NCBI GenBank assembly: GCA_037126765.1
Contig: JBBCBC010000062.1
Span: 1-64,000 of the forward strand
Length of the DNA: 64,000 nt
From: Stenogyne calaminthoides
Lineage: Eukaryota; Streptophyta; Magnoliopsida; Lamiales; Lamiaceae
Reading direction: 5' to 3'
In this document: one piece after another, positions 25,913-37,379 of the stretch
Layout: each line of letters starts with the position of its first letter
How positions within the stretch are numbered: the stretch's first letter is position 1
Notes under the pieces: model-generated
What the model was told of the DNA's origin: nothing
What the model saw: only the letters and a program-made list of their open reading frames with translations
Database searches by the model: none
Made by a program: the position numbers and the translations under genes

Positions 25913-26985
25913 CGACCTAGCCTAATTAAATATTTTTAACAATAATTATTGTTTGCTGGAAAATTATTCACACAACACAGTTATAGAAAATTTGAAATGA
26001 TTAAAAAGAATAGAAGAGAGTATAACTTTCCAGAAATTAAATTGGGAGAAAAAAACATTTATTTCTACAAAAGTCACTTCTAATTAAATCTGAAAGTGAA
26101 GTCTGAAAATTTATTTAGACTTTGGTTCAAATTGAACTAAAGTGCCACGTTCTTTAGTTCAAATTTCTGCACTTTGTATCTGGTTGTAATGGTTTACTCA
26201 ATCTTGTATGTAGTTGTAATTTTTTCTTACATATTTTATGATTTATTATTTTAAGAATTTTTTAATATACATTTTTCCAAATTTTATGATTTATTAATAT
26301 ATTTTTTAGGATTAATTCAATAAATTTAGATTTTTCTATGCTTTAGAATTATTTAATATTTTTCATATTTTAATTAGATTTATTTTTTAATTTATATAAG
26401 TTTTTTAGGATTTATTAAAGGTTTATAGTATTTTTTAGTTATTAATATAATCATAATTTTCAATATTTTAATAATTTTTCATATCTTATATGGTTAGATT
26501 TTCTGAAAACTTTATATTTACTTTATTTTAATTTACATAATTTTTTACGAATAACTATAATTTACCAAATTTATTAAATTGTTAATATAAATAAACATAA
26601 AGGATCAAAATTGGATTAAAAATAATAAATATTGGACAATTAGTTGGAAGCCCAAATTTATTTCAAGTGTGTGAGCCGCACATGTGGTTTTCCTGTGAAT
26701 TTATAACTTTTCGACAAAAATGGGCTTAAATCGGTCAAAAAATGAAGTAAATTGTACACCCCGGACCAAAAATGATAAAACAGAAATATAAAAGATTTAT
26801 TTTGGAATGGGTCAAACATACATGATGTAAAATGAAATTTTCCCAAAAAATTTCTCAGGAAAATTTGTGATTATTTAATATTTATTTATATATTATTTGT
26901 TTATGGAAGAGGTCCCAAAAAAGAAAAAGAAATTCACCAATTATAACAGTAGAGAAAGGTTGGGGAATGAAATCAGTACTAATGT
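25913..26985. other. AT-rich intergenic DNA
   Basis: Very AT-rich, with repeated TTTTTAGGATTTATT-like blocks between 26220 and 26560. No gene, RNA or element ends recognised. Confidence 0.4.
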
Positions 26986-27048
26986 GCTTTGTAGCCTAAC
27001 GGTAGTCTGTTGCTTTATCGACCGATCGAGGCGGGTTTAATCACCTTC
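26986..27048 (+). ncRNA. tRNA-like (Pol III promoter-like) relic
   Basis: TTTGTAGCCTAACGGTAGTC resembles an A box, and GCGGGTTTAATCACC, 40 bases downstream, resembles a B box, followed within 10-15 bases by a T run. It does not fold as a complete tRNA by eye. It could be the head of a tRNA-derived SINE or a chance match. Confidence 0.3.
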
Positions 27049-27299
27049 TATTGCATTTTTTTTTTCATATCCTTTACACTGTAAATTAAAAAAAAAGTTA
27101 CAAAATCTGCTTCACTCAAGCGTTGACCTAGGTCACAAGAATAATATTGAAGCAAGCATCCACTACACCACATTATTGAATGTATTTTTGATTAATTTAT
27201 TTAACTTTTTTATAAATAATATACTGGAAAAATATAATTAATCGTAAAAAAAATAATGTTTCTGTCAAGAGTTGAACACATGTCTCAAGCAAATAAAAC

Positions 27300-27700
27300 G
27301 TAACAATATTATATTAAAAATCATAAGAAAAAAGGTAAAATTTGAAGGGTATTAAAGCAAAATGAAAACAGTATTACTGACAAAATATAACAATATTATA
27401 TGCAAAACATAATAATATTACATGCAAAAACATAACATTATTACATTCAAAACATAAGAAAAAGATAAATTATGAAGGGTATTAAATCAAAACATAAGTA
27501 ATATTACAATAAAAAAATAAAAAATAAAACAGTATAAAAATATAAGAAAAAGGTAAAAATTCTAAAGGGTATTAAATTCTAAAGGGTATTAAATCAAAAT
27601 GGAAGCATTATTACAAACAATCATAACAGTTAATATTCAAAACATGGGTAAATTTTAAAGGATATTAAATCAAAACAAAATTTCTATATATGAGTGAATG
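27300..27700. repeat. Degenerate tandem repeat rich in GAAGGGTATTAAA units
   Basis: Blocks of the type CATAAGAAAAAGGTAAA, then GAAGGGTATTAAATC, then ACAATATTACA recur at least four times with variable spacing (near 27330, 27450, 27545 and 27640). AT-rich, no coding. Confidence 0.6.
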
Positions 27701-28778
27701 CCGATAACCCTATTCAAACAAAATCGTAACTCCAAAAATTAAGTATACCAACAACAAAAATCTATAGAACATAACAACAAAAATACACACGATGTTGAAT
27801 GTATTATATGTACAATTTGAAAATAGAAGTACTAATAAAAATATTTATTTATATATTTGAATCAATTAGATAATTAGAGTTAGCTTTGTTTTTCATTTAT
27901 CAATCGATTGTGATTGTAATATATAAATAATTAAATATACACGTTCTAATTAAAATGAATAAACACATTGATTATGTATAAATCCTCAATTTGAAATATT
28001 AAGTTATTTTAGTATATAGTTGCAAGTGTTTCCCTCCGTCGCCGCGATAGTGACCCAGGTTAAGCCTCAAATTTAGAGCATAAAGGTGTTGCAGAGTGCT
28101 GGTAAGAGTGTCCATTTTGTGTCTTCCTGTGCCTTAAATCCTAATTAGCAATTATAACTAGGAGTCTAATATATGTTCATATTATTTAATTGTTCAATCA
28201 TAATATTATAACTAGGTGGGAGTGCACCTCAAGAATTGAGGTGTATACCCAAATAAGGAGTGCGCCAATGATTGCAGTAATTATATTTAAATAAACGTGT
28301 AATAATATGTCTTATGTTGGAAATGCTGGTCAAACTAATTGTAAATTATTTATTTACTAAACATAAAAGCTTGCAAGGTACCAATTATAGTTGATGAAGA
28401 GAGTGTTTCAATCATCTTCAACATCAACATTCAAAGTTTCTGAGCCTGTGAAATGGTGCAAATTGATTCCATTGATATCCATCTTTAAAAAGCCCAACGA
28501 CCACTGGCCTTCCTGCCACTGCAACCACTGATATAATCAGAAAATAATTAACTAAGATGATTCAAGGCATTGTTATCACATGGAAAAAATAACTACTAAA
28601 AGTACAAGAAATTAACCAAGAAAATCTGAAAATGCGTGAACTTTTCAATCCTTTAGAGGTTCTTTGTGCCTTTTTCAAAGGGAAAAAACAAAAAAACACC
28701 AAGCCTTTAGAGGTTAGCATTTCCCAAAATTAGGAAATACAATCAACATGACATCATTTGATCATAGTAGGTGTTCAG
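27701..28778. other. AT-rich intergenic DNA before the LTR cluster
   Basis: No gene recognised. Around 28385-28560 a somewhat less AT-rich stretch could be a decayed exon on the minus strand, but no family is apparent. Confidence 0.35.
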
Positions 28779-30319
28779 TGTTGGGGAATTAATTGCACGG
28801 ATCTATTCAGGATAAATATTTAAATACAAATTTAATTCTGATAATTATTACTAGCATGAATTAATCCTATATTAATTCAAATAATAATTCAACAACAAAT
28901 CATGCATATAATCAGTTCACGTAAATCCTACGCATGCGGAATTTCTACGAGTTTACGTGAACGTACCTCTTGGAGTGACAATGGTCTTGTTGATTAGACA
29001 CACCAAAAAAAACATTCCCAAGTATTCCCTTAATCATTGCTCGACAATCCGGTGGCAGGATGCTCGCGAACAATTAACAAAAGGAAAATAAACTTTGTTG
29101 CACCACCTTTGTGGATTTACTAATTTTTCCAGCACATGGAATTGTACACTACTCACAATTGACGTTTTTTTGAAAAAATACAATTTGTCGACGTTTCAAA
29201 ATATTTGATATTTTATCGACGCTGATATTTTTTCGAAAAACCAATTTTCGTGTTCCACTGGGAATGAAACATTCATCCCCTATTTATAGAGGGGTGTTGG
29301 ACGAAATTTTGTGCATGAATAAGATGGGAAAATCTTTTTCTTGATCTTCAAGAAATCTTGAATATATCAAATATATTCTTTTCTCCATATTTAAAATATT
29401 CCACAAAAATCCCAACTCCTCTTTGTTATGGAATTTCCGAAATATAGGGAACAAGATTCCAATATTTGGATCTTCTTGAATTTATGGGATATTCTTGTAT
29501 TTCAAGAAATACATATCTTTCATAATATCTTTTCAAGAAAATCAAGAAAATCTTTCTTGCCCTTTACATTCAAAATTTTCGAAAAATATCCCCATAAATA
29601 ACCAAGTGGAAGATTTCTTGAATTTAATGAGATAATCTTGTATTCAAAGAATACATATCTTCATTCCATAACAAAATTCAAAGAAAATCTTTCTCCCTCT
29701 TTTATTTATGATTTTTGAAATTATGAGGAAAAAATAAGCAACAAATTTATTTTATTTTTTAAACACCTTTTTCAGTTATTGGACTTTATGTTGGGCTACT
29801 TAGAGGGCCTTTAGGAGAATTAAGATTGAACCTTCTAATGGATCTTGAATTATCAATATTGAGCCACAATATTATTCAAGCCCATAAATATTAATTAATC
29901 CCACTACATAATTAATATTGCACTATCCATCTTAACCCATATTACAGTCAATATGGCTCCTGGTTATTATTTCCCGTGTTTAAGATTATCTAGCCCACTA
30001 ATTAATTCAAGCCACTGAAATAGCTTTCCATTAATTAATATCTTTTGTCCTTGGTTAAGGAACGGTTCAACATTATTATCCATACCGAAAATTAGTTCCA
30101 CTTGCAAGATTTGGTATGATAAAGCTTATGAACCTCCCAAGGGGGAAAATCGAACAAGCGTACTTGCACACGATTCTCCGTATTAAATCTTAGCAATCGC
30201 ATGTGACCAATAATATTGCCCAAGATAAAAAGTTTGAATCTCGTTGATTCTCTATCCATGATAAGTCAAATCAATAGTTACCAACCACACGTGATCCTAT
30301 TTAAGGGACGAAGATTAAG
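28779..30319 (-). repeat. Copia LTR 1 of the cluster (minus, truncated)
   Basis: It starts (plus view) TGTTGGGGAATTAATTGC, the reversed right end of the Copia LTR, and stops at GGGACGAAGATTAAG, where a second LTR copy begins. The U3 start part is missing. It carries an extra segment of about 112 bases (29147-29258) next to the TATA region (CTATTTATAGAGG) that the plus-strand LTRs lack. Confidence 0.9.
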
Positions 30320-31998
30320 TGTTGAGGAATAAGTTGCACGGATCTATTCGGGATACATATTTAAATACAAATTTAATTCTGATAATTATTACTAGCATGA
30401 ATTAATCCTATATTAATTCAAATAATAATTCAACAACAAATCATGCATATAAACAGTTCACGTAAATCCTACGCATGCGGAATTACTACGAGTTAACGTG
30501 AACGTACCTCTTGGAATGACAATGGCCTCGTTGATTAGACACACCAAAAAAACCTTCCCAAGTATTCCATTAATCCTTGCTCGACAATCCGGTGGTAGGA
30601 TGCTCGCGAACAATTAACAAAAGAAAAATAAACTTTATTGCACCACCTTTGTGGATTTACTAATTTTTCCAGCACATGGAATTGTACACTACTCACAATT
30701 GACATTTTTTTGAAAAAATACAATTTGTCGACGTTTCAAAATATTTGATATTTTATCGACGCTGATATTTTTCCGAAAAACCAATTTTCAGGTAAGTGTG
30801 TTCTTTGGGAATGAAACATTCATCCCCTATTTATAGAGGGTGGTGGTCGAAATTTCATGTGGAATAGGGAGGAAAAAATCTTTTCTTGATCTCCAAGAAA
30901 TCTTGAATATATCTCATATATTCTTTTCTCCATAATTAAAATATTCCACAAAATCCCACTCTCTTATTTGTTATGGAATATTTCGAAATATTATGGAACA
31001 AGAATCCAAGATTTGGATCTTCTTGAATTTATGAGATATTCTTGTATTTCAAGAAATACATATCTTTCATAATATATTTTCAAGAAAATCAAGAAAATCT
31101 TTCTTGCCCTTTATATTCCAAATTTTCGAAATTTCTCTATGAATGACCAAGTGGGAGATTTCTTGAATTTAATGAGATAATCTTATATTCCAAGAATACA
31201 TATCTTCATTCCATAACAAAATTCAAAGAAAATCTTTCTCCCTCTTTTATTTATGATTTTTGAAATTATGAGGAAAAAATAAGCAACAAATTTATTTTAT
31301 TTTTTAAACACCTTTTTCAGTTATTGGACTTTATGTTGGGCTACTTAGGGGGCCTTTACGAGAATTAAGATTGAACCTTTCAATGGATCTTGAATTATCA
31401 ATATTGAGCCACAATATCATTCAAGCCCATAAATATTAATTAATCCCACTACATAATTAATATTGCACTATCCATCTTAACCCATATTACAGTCAATATG
31501 GCTCCCAGTTATTATTTCCCGTGTTTAAGATTATCTAGCCCATTAATTAATTCAAGCCACTGAAATAGCTTTCCGTTAATTAATATCTTTTGTCCTTGGT
31601 TAAGGAACGGTTCAACATTATTATCCATACCGAAAACTAGTTCCACTTGCAAGATTTGATATGATAAAGCTTATGAACCTCCCAAGGGGGCAAATCGAAC
31701 AAGCGTACTTGCACACGATTCTCCGTATTAAATCTTAGCAATCGCATGTGACCAATAATATTGCCCAAGATAAAAAGTTTGAATCTCGTTGATTCTCTAT
31801 CCATGATAAGTCAAATCAATAGTTACCAACCACACGTGATCCTATTTAAGGGACGAAGATTAAGAAATCACGAACCACTGAGGTCTAATTCTTCTTGTTC
31901 AGTTCTGAAGAATTTGTCCTCCTGTATGTCCTATTAAGTGCATCAGTCATGCACTAGTGTAATCTCTTGGTCAAGACAAGCCAATCTGAGTCTTACAC
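30320..31998 (-). repeat. Copia LTR 2 of the cluster (minus, truncated)
   Basis: It begins TGTTGAGGAATAAGTTGC and is nearly identical to LTR 1 over their shared length, including the extra segment (30687 to about 30803). It extends further than LTR 1 (to GAGTCTTACAC), then is cut by the start of plus-strand LTR 3 at 31999. Confidence 0.9.
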
Positions 31999-34319
31999 TG
32001 TTGGGATTATACTGAAAAGTATGCTTTTACTTTGTATAATCAAAACTGAATTTTGGACTTATTTACTGAAATAAATTGTTTATCACTGATGCTTTAAATA
32101 TCATTGAATGTTACATATATTTACTGCATAACTGTTCAATAAATAGTACGTGTTACATTGTAGTTAATTTAGTGATACCAGATCACAAAAGATTAAATTA
32201 ACAATCCCTTGTAACTAAAAGTACACCATTCACGACCTAGAAGAAAATGAACAATCCATCGTGAAAGGTTGAAGTGTAAGGCTCAGATTGACTTGTCTTG
32301 ACCAAGAGATTACACTAGTGCATGACTGATGCACTGAATAGGACCTATAGGAGGACAAATTCTTCAAATAACAAGGAAGAATTAGACCTCAAATTGTTCG
32401 TTATTTCTTAATCTTCGTTCCTTAAATAGGATCACGTGTGGTTGGTAACTATTGCTTTGACTTATCATGGGTAGAGAATCAACGAGATTCAATACTTTTT
32501 ATCTTGGGCAATATTATTGGTCACATGTGATCAGTGACGGACCCAGAAATTTTACTGAGGGGGGCCCAATTTATAACATAGTGTAGCTAAATGCACTTTA
32601 GAATTTTTATATATTTTCGAAAATTATTTGGACTAAACATCTTTATATTAATAGTAGAATACATTTATATGTATATTGAAAATGTGAATTATACATATTC
32701 TTTTCTCTTTTTTACCCCCTTTTTCACCTAAAAATCAACATTTTATTTATAGAGTGTTGATTTTTTTACAAGGATTAATAATAGTGGTGTCAAAGAAACA
32801 TGATGCACATAATACATTGTTTAAAGGAGATGTATTCTCGTATGAGATAGTTTTATACATGATATAGGGTATAATCTATAACACAAATAATACTCATTCT
32901 TCCAAAATATTAGAGCGTTAATACACAATTTATGCTTCGCTACTATGAGACCTAATACAATTGTGTCTTAATTATAAGTATATATATATAAGAAATTCAT
33001 TATAAGTATATATATATAAAGGTAGGTCCCATGTGATTGCTAAGATTTAATACGGAGAATCGTGCAAGTACGCTTGTTCGATTTTCCCTCGAGGTTCATA
33101 AGTTTTATCATACCAAATCTTGCAAGGGAACTAGTTTCCTAGATGAGTAATAATGTTGAACCGCTCTTAACCGAGGACAAAAGATATTAATTAACGGAAA
33201 GCTATTTCAAAGTGGCTTGAATTAATTAATGGGCTAGATAATCTTAAACACGAAATAATAACCGGAGCCATATTGACCGTAATATGGGTTAAGATGGATA
33301 GTCTAATATTAATTATGTAGTGGATTAATTAATATTTATGGGCTTGAATGATATTGTGGCTCAATATTGATAATTCAAGATCCATTGAAAGGTTCAATCT
33401 TAATTCTCGTAAAGGCCCCCTAAGTAGCCCAACATAAAGTCCAATAACCTCAAAAAGGTGTTTAAAATAAAATAAATATTGTTGCCTTATTTTTTCCATG
33501 TTTTTCAAATTTATGAATATAAAGGAGAAAAATTTTCTTTGAATTTTGTTATGGAATGAAGATATGAATTCTTGAATACAAGATTATCTCATTAAATTCA
33601 AGAAATCTCCCACTTGGTTATCCATAGAGAAATTTTCAAAAATTTTGATAATTAAGGAAAGAAAGATTTTTTTTGATTTTCTTGAAAAAGATATTATGGA
33701 GATATGTATTTTTGAAATACAAGAATATCTCATAAATTCAAGAAGATCCAAATCTTGGATTATTGCCTATAATTTTCGAAATTAATCCATAACAAAAGAG
33801 TAGGTGAGATTTTGTGAATATTATAATTATGGGAAAAGAATATAGAGATATATTCAAGATTTCTTGGAGATCAAGAAAAGATTTTCCCACATTGTTTTTG
33901 CCCTAAAAATTTAACACCTCCACTCTATAAATAGGATGACTCTTTTCATTCCCAAGTACAATTCCATGTGCTGAAAAATTAGCAAATCCACAAAGGTGGT
34001 GCAAACATAATTTATTTTCCTTTTTGTTAATTGTTCGCAAGTGTCCTACCAATTTGATAGTCGAAAGCGGTGATTGAGGGAATACTTGAGAAGTTTTTTG
34101 GTGAGTCTAATCAACCAAGCCATTGCCATCCCAAGAGGTACGCTCACGAAACTCGAGAATTCCAAGTCGTGGGATTTACGGATTTAATTATATGCATGAT
34201 TTGTTGTCGATTATTATTTGAATTAATATAGATTAATTCATGCTAGTAATAATTATAAGAATTAAATTTGTATTTAAATATTCACCTTTAATAGATCCGC
34301 AACAACTTATTCCCCAACA
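31999..34319 (+). repeat. Copia LTR 3 of the cluster (plus), followed by leader
   Basis: TGTTGGGATTATACTGAAAAG...TTATTCCCCAACA. It is full length except for an hAT-like insertion at 32532-33029. It lacks the extra segment found in LTRs 1, 2 and 4 and is closest by eye to LTR A. It is followed by a Copia leader (34320-34760), so it is a 5' LTR whose internal region has been lost. Confidence 0.9.
32532..33029. mobile_element. hAT-like non-autonomous insertion with 8 bp TSD
   Basis: 498 bp interrupting LTR 3. CATGTGAT stands directly on both sides (32524-32531 and 33030-33037), and removing one copy plus the insert restores the LTR sequence. The left end CAGTGACGGACCCAGAAA is typical of plant hAT-like ends. 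The right end (AAAGGTAGGTCC) matches it poorly, so the right TIR is short or decayed. Two copies of TTATAAGTATATATATA lie near the right end. No ORF of note. Confidence 0.75.
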
Positions 34320-34760
34320 ATCGCATCGAGCCACTTCTTTGCCTCAATTTTTAAATTGTAATTTAATTCGTTGTCATTAAATTTGAAATTGATAGTAGAA
34401 TTGCTAGATCTTTTTTTGCGGTATCCAATTGTCATGGAATTTAATGTGTTTATTTATGCATGCATATAAATTGTGGTTTTTAATTCGATTCGTTCGGATT
34501 CGTTTTGCCTCGTGAGAAAATCCACGAGTAGATTAGGATTTGTTTGATTTGATCAATGTAATAGACTAGTCTAGATCTAGGTTTATTTATTTTTTGTTAA
34601 TAAATTGTAACCGGATCGGAAACGGAGGCGGAGACGAAGAATTAAAGGATAAAATCGAGCAACCGAATAGTCAAAGACGTCGTCATGAAAACGTGCCAAG
34701 GAGGCACGCTGCGCGACGCGACGCACGAGGAGATGCCAAGACGGACGGGCGCTAAGGCGA
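34320..34760 (+). other. Copia 5' leader fragment between LTRs 3 and 4
   Basis: It begins where a PBS is expected, but the bases (ATCGCATCGAGCC) are a decayed form of TGGTATCAGAGCC. From 34345 to about 34615 it is the reverse complement of 61975-62235, the leader of the minus Copia element at the right end of the window. The last 140 bases are GC-rich (GACGCGACGCACGAGGAG) and have no counterpart that I can align by eye. Confidence 0.8.
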
Positions 34761-36713
34761 TGTTGGGAAATGATTTGCACATATCTATTCGGGGTGAATA
34801 TTTAAATACAAATTTAATTATTTAATTATTACTAGCATGAATTAATCCTATATTAATTCAAATAATAATCCAACAACATATCATGCATATAATAATTCAC
34901 GTAAAACCTACGCATGCGGAATTCTACGAGTTTACGTGTACGTACCTCTTGGGATGGCAACGGTATGGCTGAATAGACTAACCGTAAGGACTTCCCAAGT
35001 ATTTCCTTAGTCCTCGTTCGATTATCCGGTGGAAGGATTTTTGTGAACGATTTAACAAAAGGAAAATAAAATATGTTGCACCACCTTTGTGGATTTACTA
35101 ATTTTTCCAGCACATGGAATTGTACACTACTCACAATTGTCATTTTTTGAAAAAATACAATCTGTCGACGTTACAAAATATTTGATATTTTATCGACGCT
35201 GATATTTTTCCGAAAAACCAATTTTCGTGTGTTACTGGGAATTAACCATTCATCCCCTATTTATAGAGGCTAAAGTGGACGAAAATTTTGGCAAAATATG
35301 ATGTGGAAAAATCTTTTCTTGATCTCCAAGAAATCTTGAATATATCTCCTATATTCTTTTTTCCATAATCATAATATTCCACAAAAATTCCACCTTATCT
35401 ATTTGCTATGGAATTCGAAAATATTGGGGTCCAAGATTCCAAGATTTGGATCTTCTTGAATTTATGAGATATTCTTGTATTTCAAGAAATACATATCTTC
35501 CATAATATCTTTTCAAGAAAATCAAGAAAATCTTTCTTGCCCACTATATTTTCAAGATTTTCGAAATTATCATTATAGATAACCAAGTGGGAGATTTCTT
35601 GAATTTAATGAGATAATCTTGTATTCCAAGAATACATATCTTCATTCCATAACAAAATTCAAAGAAAATCTTTCTCCCATTATATCTATAAATTTCAAAA
35701 TTTTAGTTGGAAAAATAAGCAACAATATTTATTTTATTTTAATCACCTTTTTCGGTTATTGGACTATATGTTGGGCTTTTCTCGCACTTTTTAGGAGAAT
35801 TAAGATTGAACCTTCTAATGGACCTTGAATATCTAATATTGAGCCACAATATAATTCAAGCCCATAAATATTAATTAATCCCACTACATAATTAATATTG
35901 CACTATCCATCTTAACCCATATTACAGTCAATATGGCTCCCGATCATTATTTCCCGTGTTTAAGATTATCTAGCCCATTAATTAATTCAAGCCACTGAAA
36001 TAGCTTTCTATTAATTAATATCTTATATCCTTGGTCAAGGAACGATTAAACATTATTATCCATACCGGAAACTAATTCCACTTGCAAGATTTGGTATGAT
36101 AAAGCTTTATGAACGTCCCAAAGGGGCGTCGAACAAGCGTGATTTGCACATTCTTCAGATTAAATCTTAGCAATCACATGTGACTAATAATATTACCCAA
36201 GATAAAAAGTATTGAATCTCTCTGATTCGCTACCCATGATAAGTCAAAGCAATAGTTATCAATCCCACGTGATCCTATTTAAGGAACGAAGATTAAGAAA
36301 TAACGAACCACTGAGGTCTAATTCTTCCTTGTTCAGTTCTGAAGAATTTATCCTCCTCAGAGGTCCTATTCAAAGATCATCACCATGCACTAGTGTAATC
36401 TCTTGGTCAAGACAAGTCAATCTGAGCCTTACACTTCAACCTTTCACGATGGGTTGTTCATTTCCATCTAGGTTGTGAATAGCGTACTTTTAGTTACAAG
36501 AGACTGTTAATTTAATCTTCTGTGATCTGGTATCACTAAATTAACTACAATGTAACACGTCATTTACTTATTGAACAAATTATGCAATAAATATATGTAA
36601 CATTCGATAATATTTAAAGCATCAGTGATAAACAATTTATTTCAGTAAATAAGTCTGAAAATTCAGTTTCGATTATACAAAGTAAAAACATACTTTCCAG
36701 TATAATCCCAACA
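34761..36713 (-). repeat. Copia LTR 4 of the cluster (minus, full length)
   Basis: TGTTGGGAAATGATTTGC...AGTATAATCCCAACA, 1953 bp, read on the minus strand. It includes the extra segment (35126 to about 35237). To its right ATCTCTCACTTA is the reversed purine tract, but pol does not follow; the match to other elements ends near 36727. Confidence 0.9.
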
Positions 36714-37379
36714 ATCTCTCACTTAGGGAAACAACACGATAAATGAAGAGGTGAAAATAAGTCGCATGAGTGCAGGTCGGTTTCAAACAATGAGGAGGGA
36801 ACAACGCCTACAGTTGGGCAACCAGCAACCTACAGTTGACTGGCCGATTTTGCCATTACCACTCTTTATACATACTACATAGTAATACATAGATTTAGGA
36901 TTTTCCCTGTTCTTCGTATTACGCCATGTTGTGTGAGGCTGTTTGGTAGAGAGAGATAATTCATGCTATTGTGAAAAATACTATTTTTCCTTTGTTATAT
37001 TAAAGGTAAGATTACAAGCATTCATCAATCTTCATAAGCTTCCAAGATTCCAGAAACAATATTGAAGGGAATTTTGAATGAAATACATTCAAACAAGAAG
37101 CAACAAGAAAAAACACAATAATATATAAGTTTTACAAAAACAAATAAAATCTGTAGGTAAGGTAATTCCCCAATGATTGGGCAATTCATGTAATCTATAG
37201 AGTAATTAGGACAATAAATTGAATTTAACAATGAATGTAATTTTGTAAAGATGGTCAACATAACACAAGATTCACATTCATGAAATGAATTACATTTACA
37301 TCACCATCCCATATACAATAATCAATATGTGGAGAGATTAAAAGTAGAATAACTGTGATCAAATTGGGAAGGAAACATG
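36714..37379. other. Spacer between LTR 4 and the SKL2-like gene
   Basis: The first dozen bases are a leftover purine tract of the retrotransposon. The rest is single-copy-looking DNA that must include the 3' UTR of the minus-strand SKL2-like gene. No further gene seen. Confidence 0.5.

Noticed and set aside
26986..27048. Functional tRNA gene
   Set aside because: A- and B-box-like words are present, but acceptor and anticodon stems cannot be drawn; kept only as a low-confidence relic.
34640..34760. GC-rich patch between LTRs 3 and 4 as a possible gene fragment
   Set aside because: Too short, stops in most frames, and its position fits the continuing leader of the retrotransposon.
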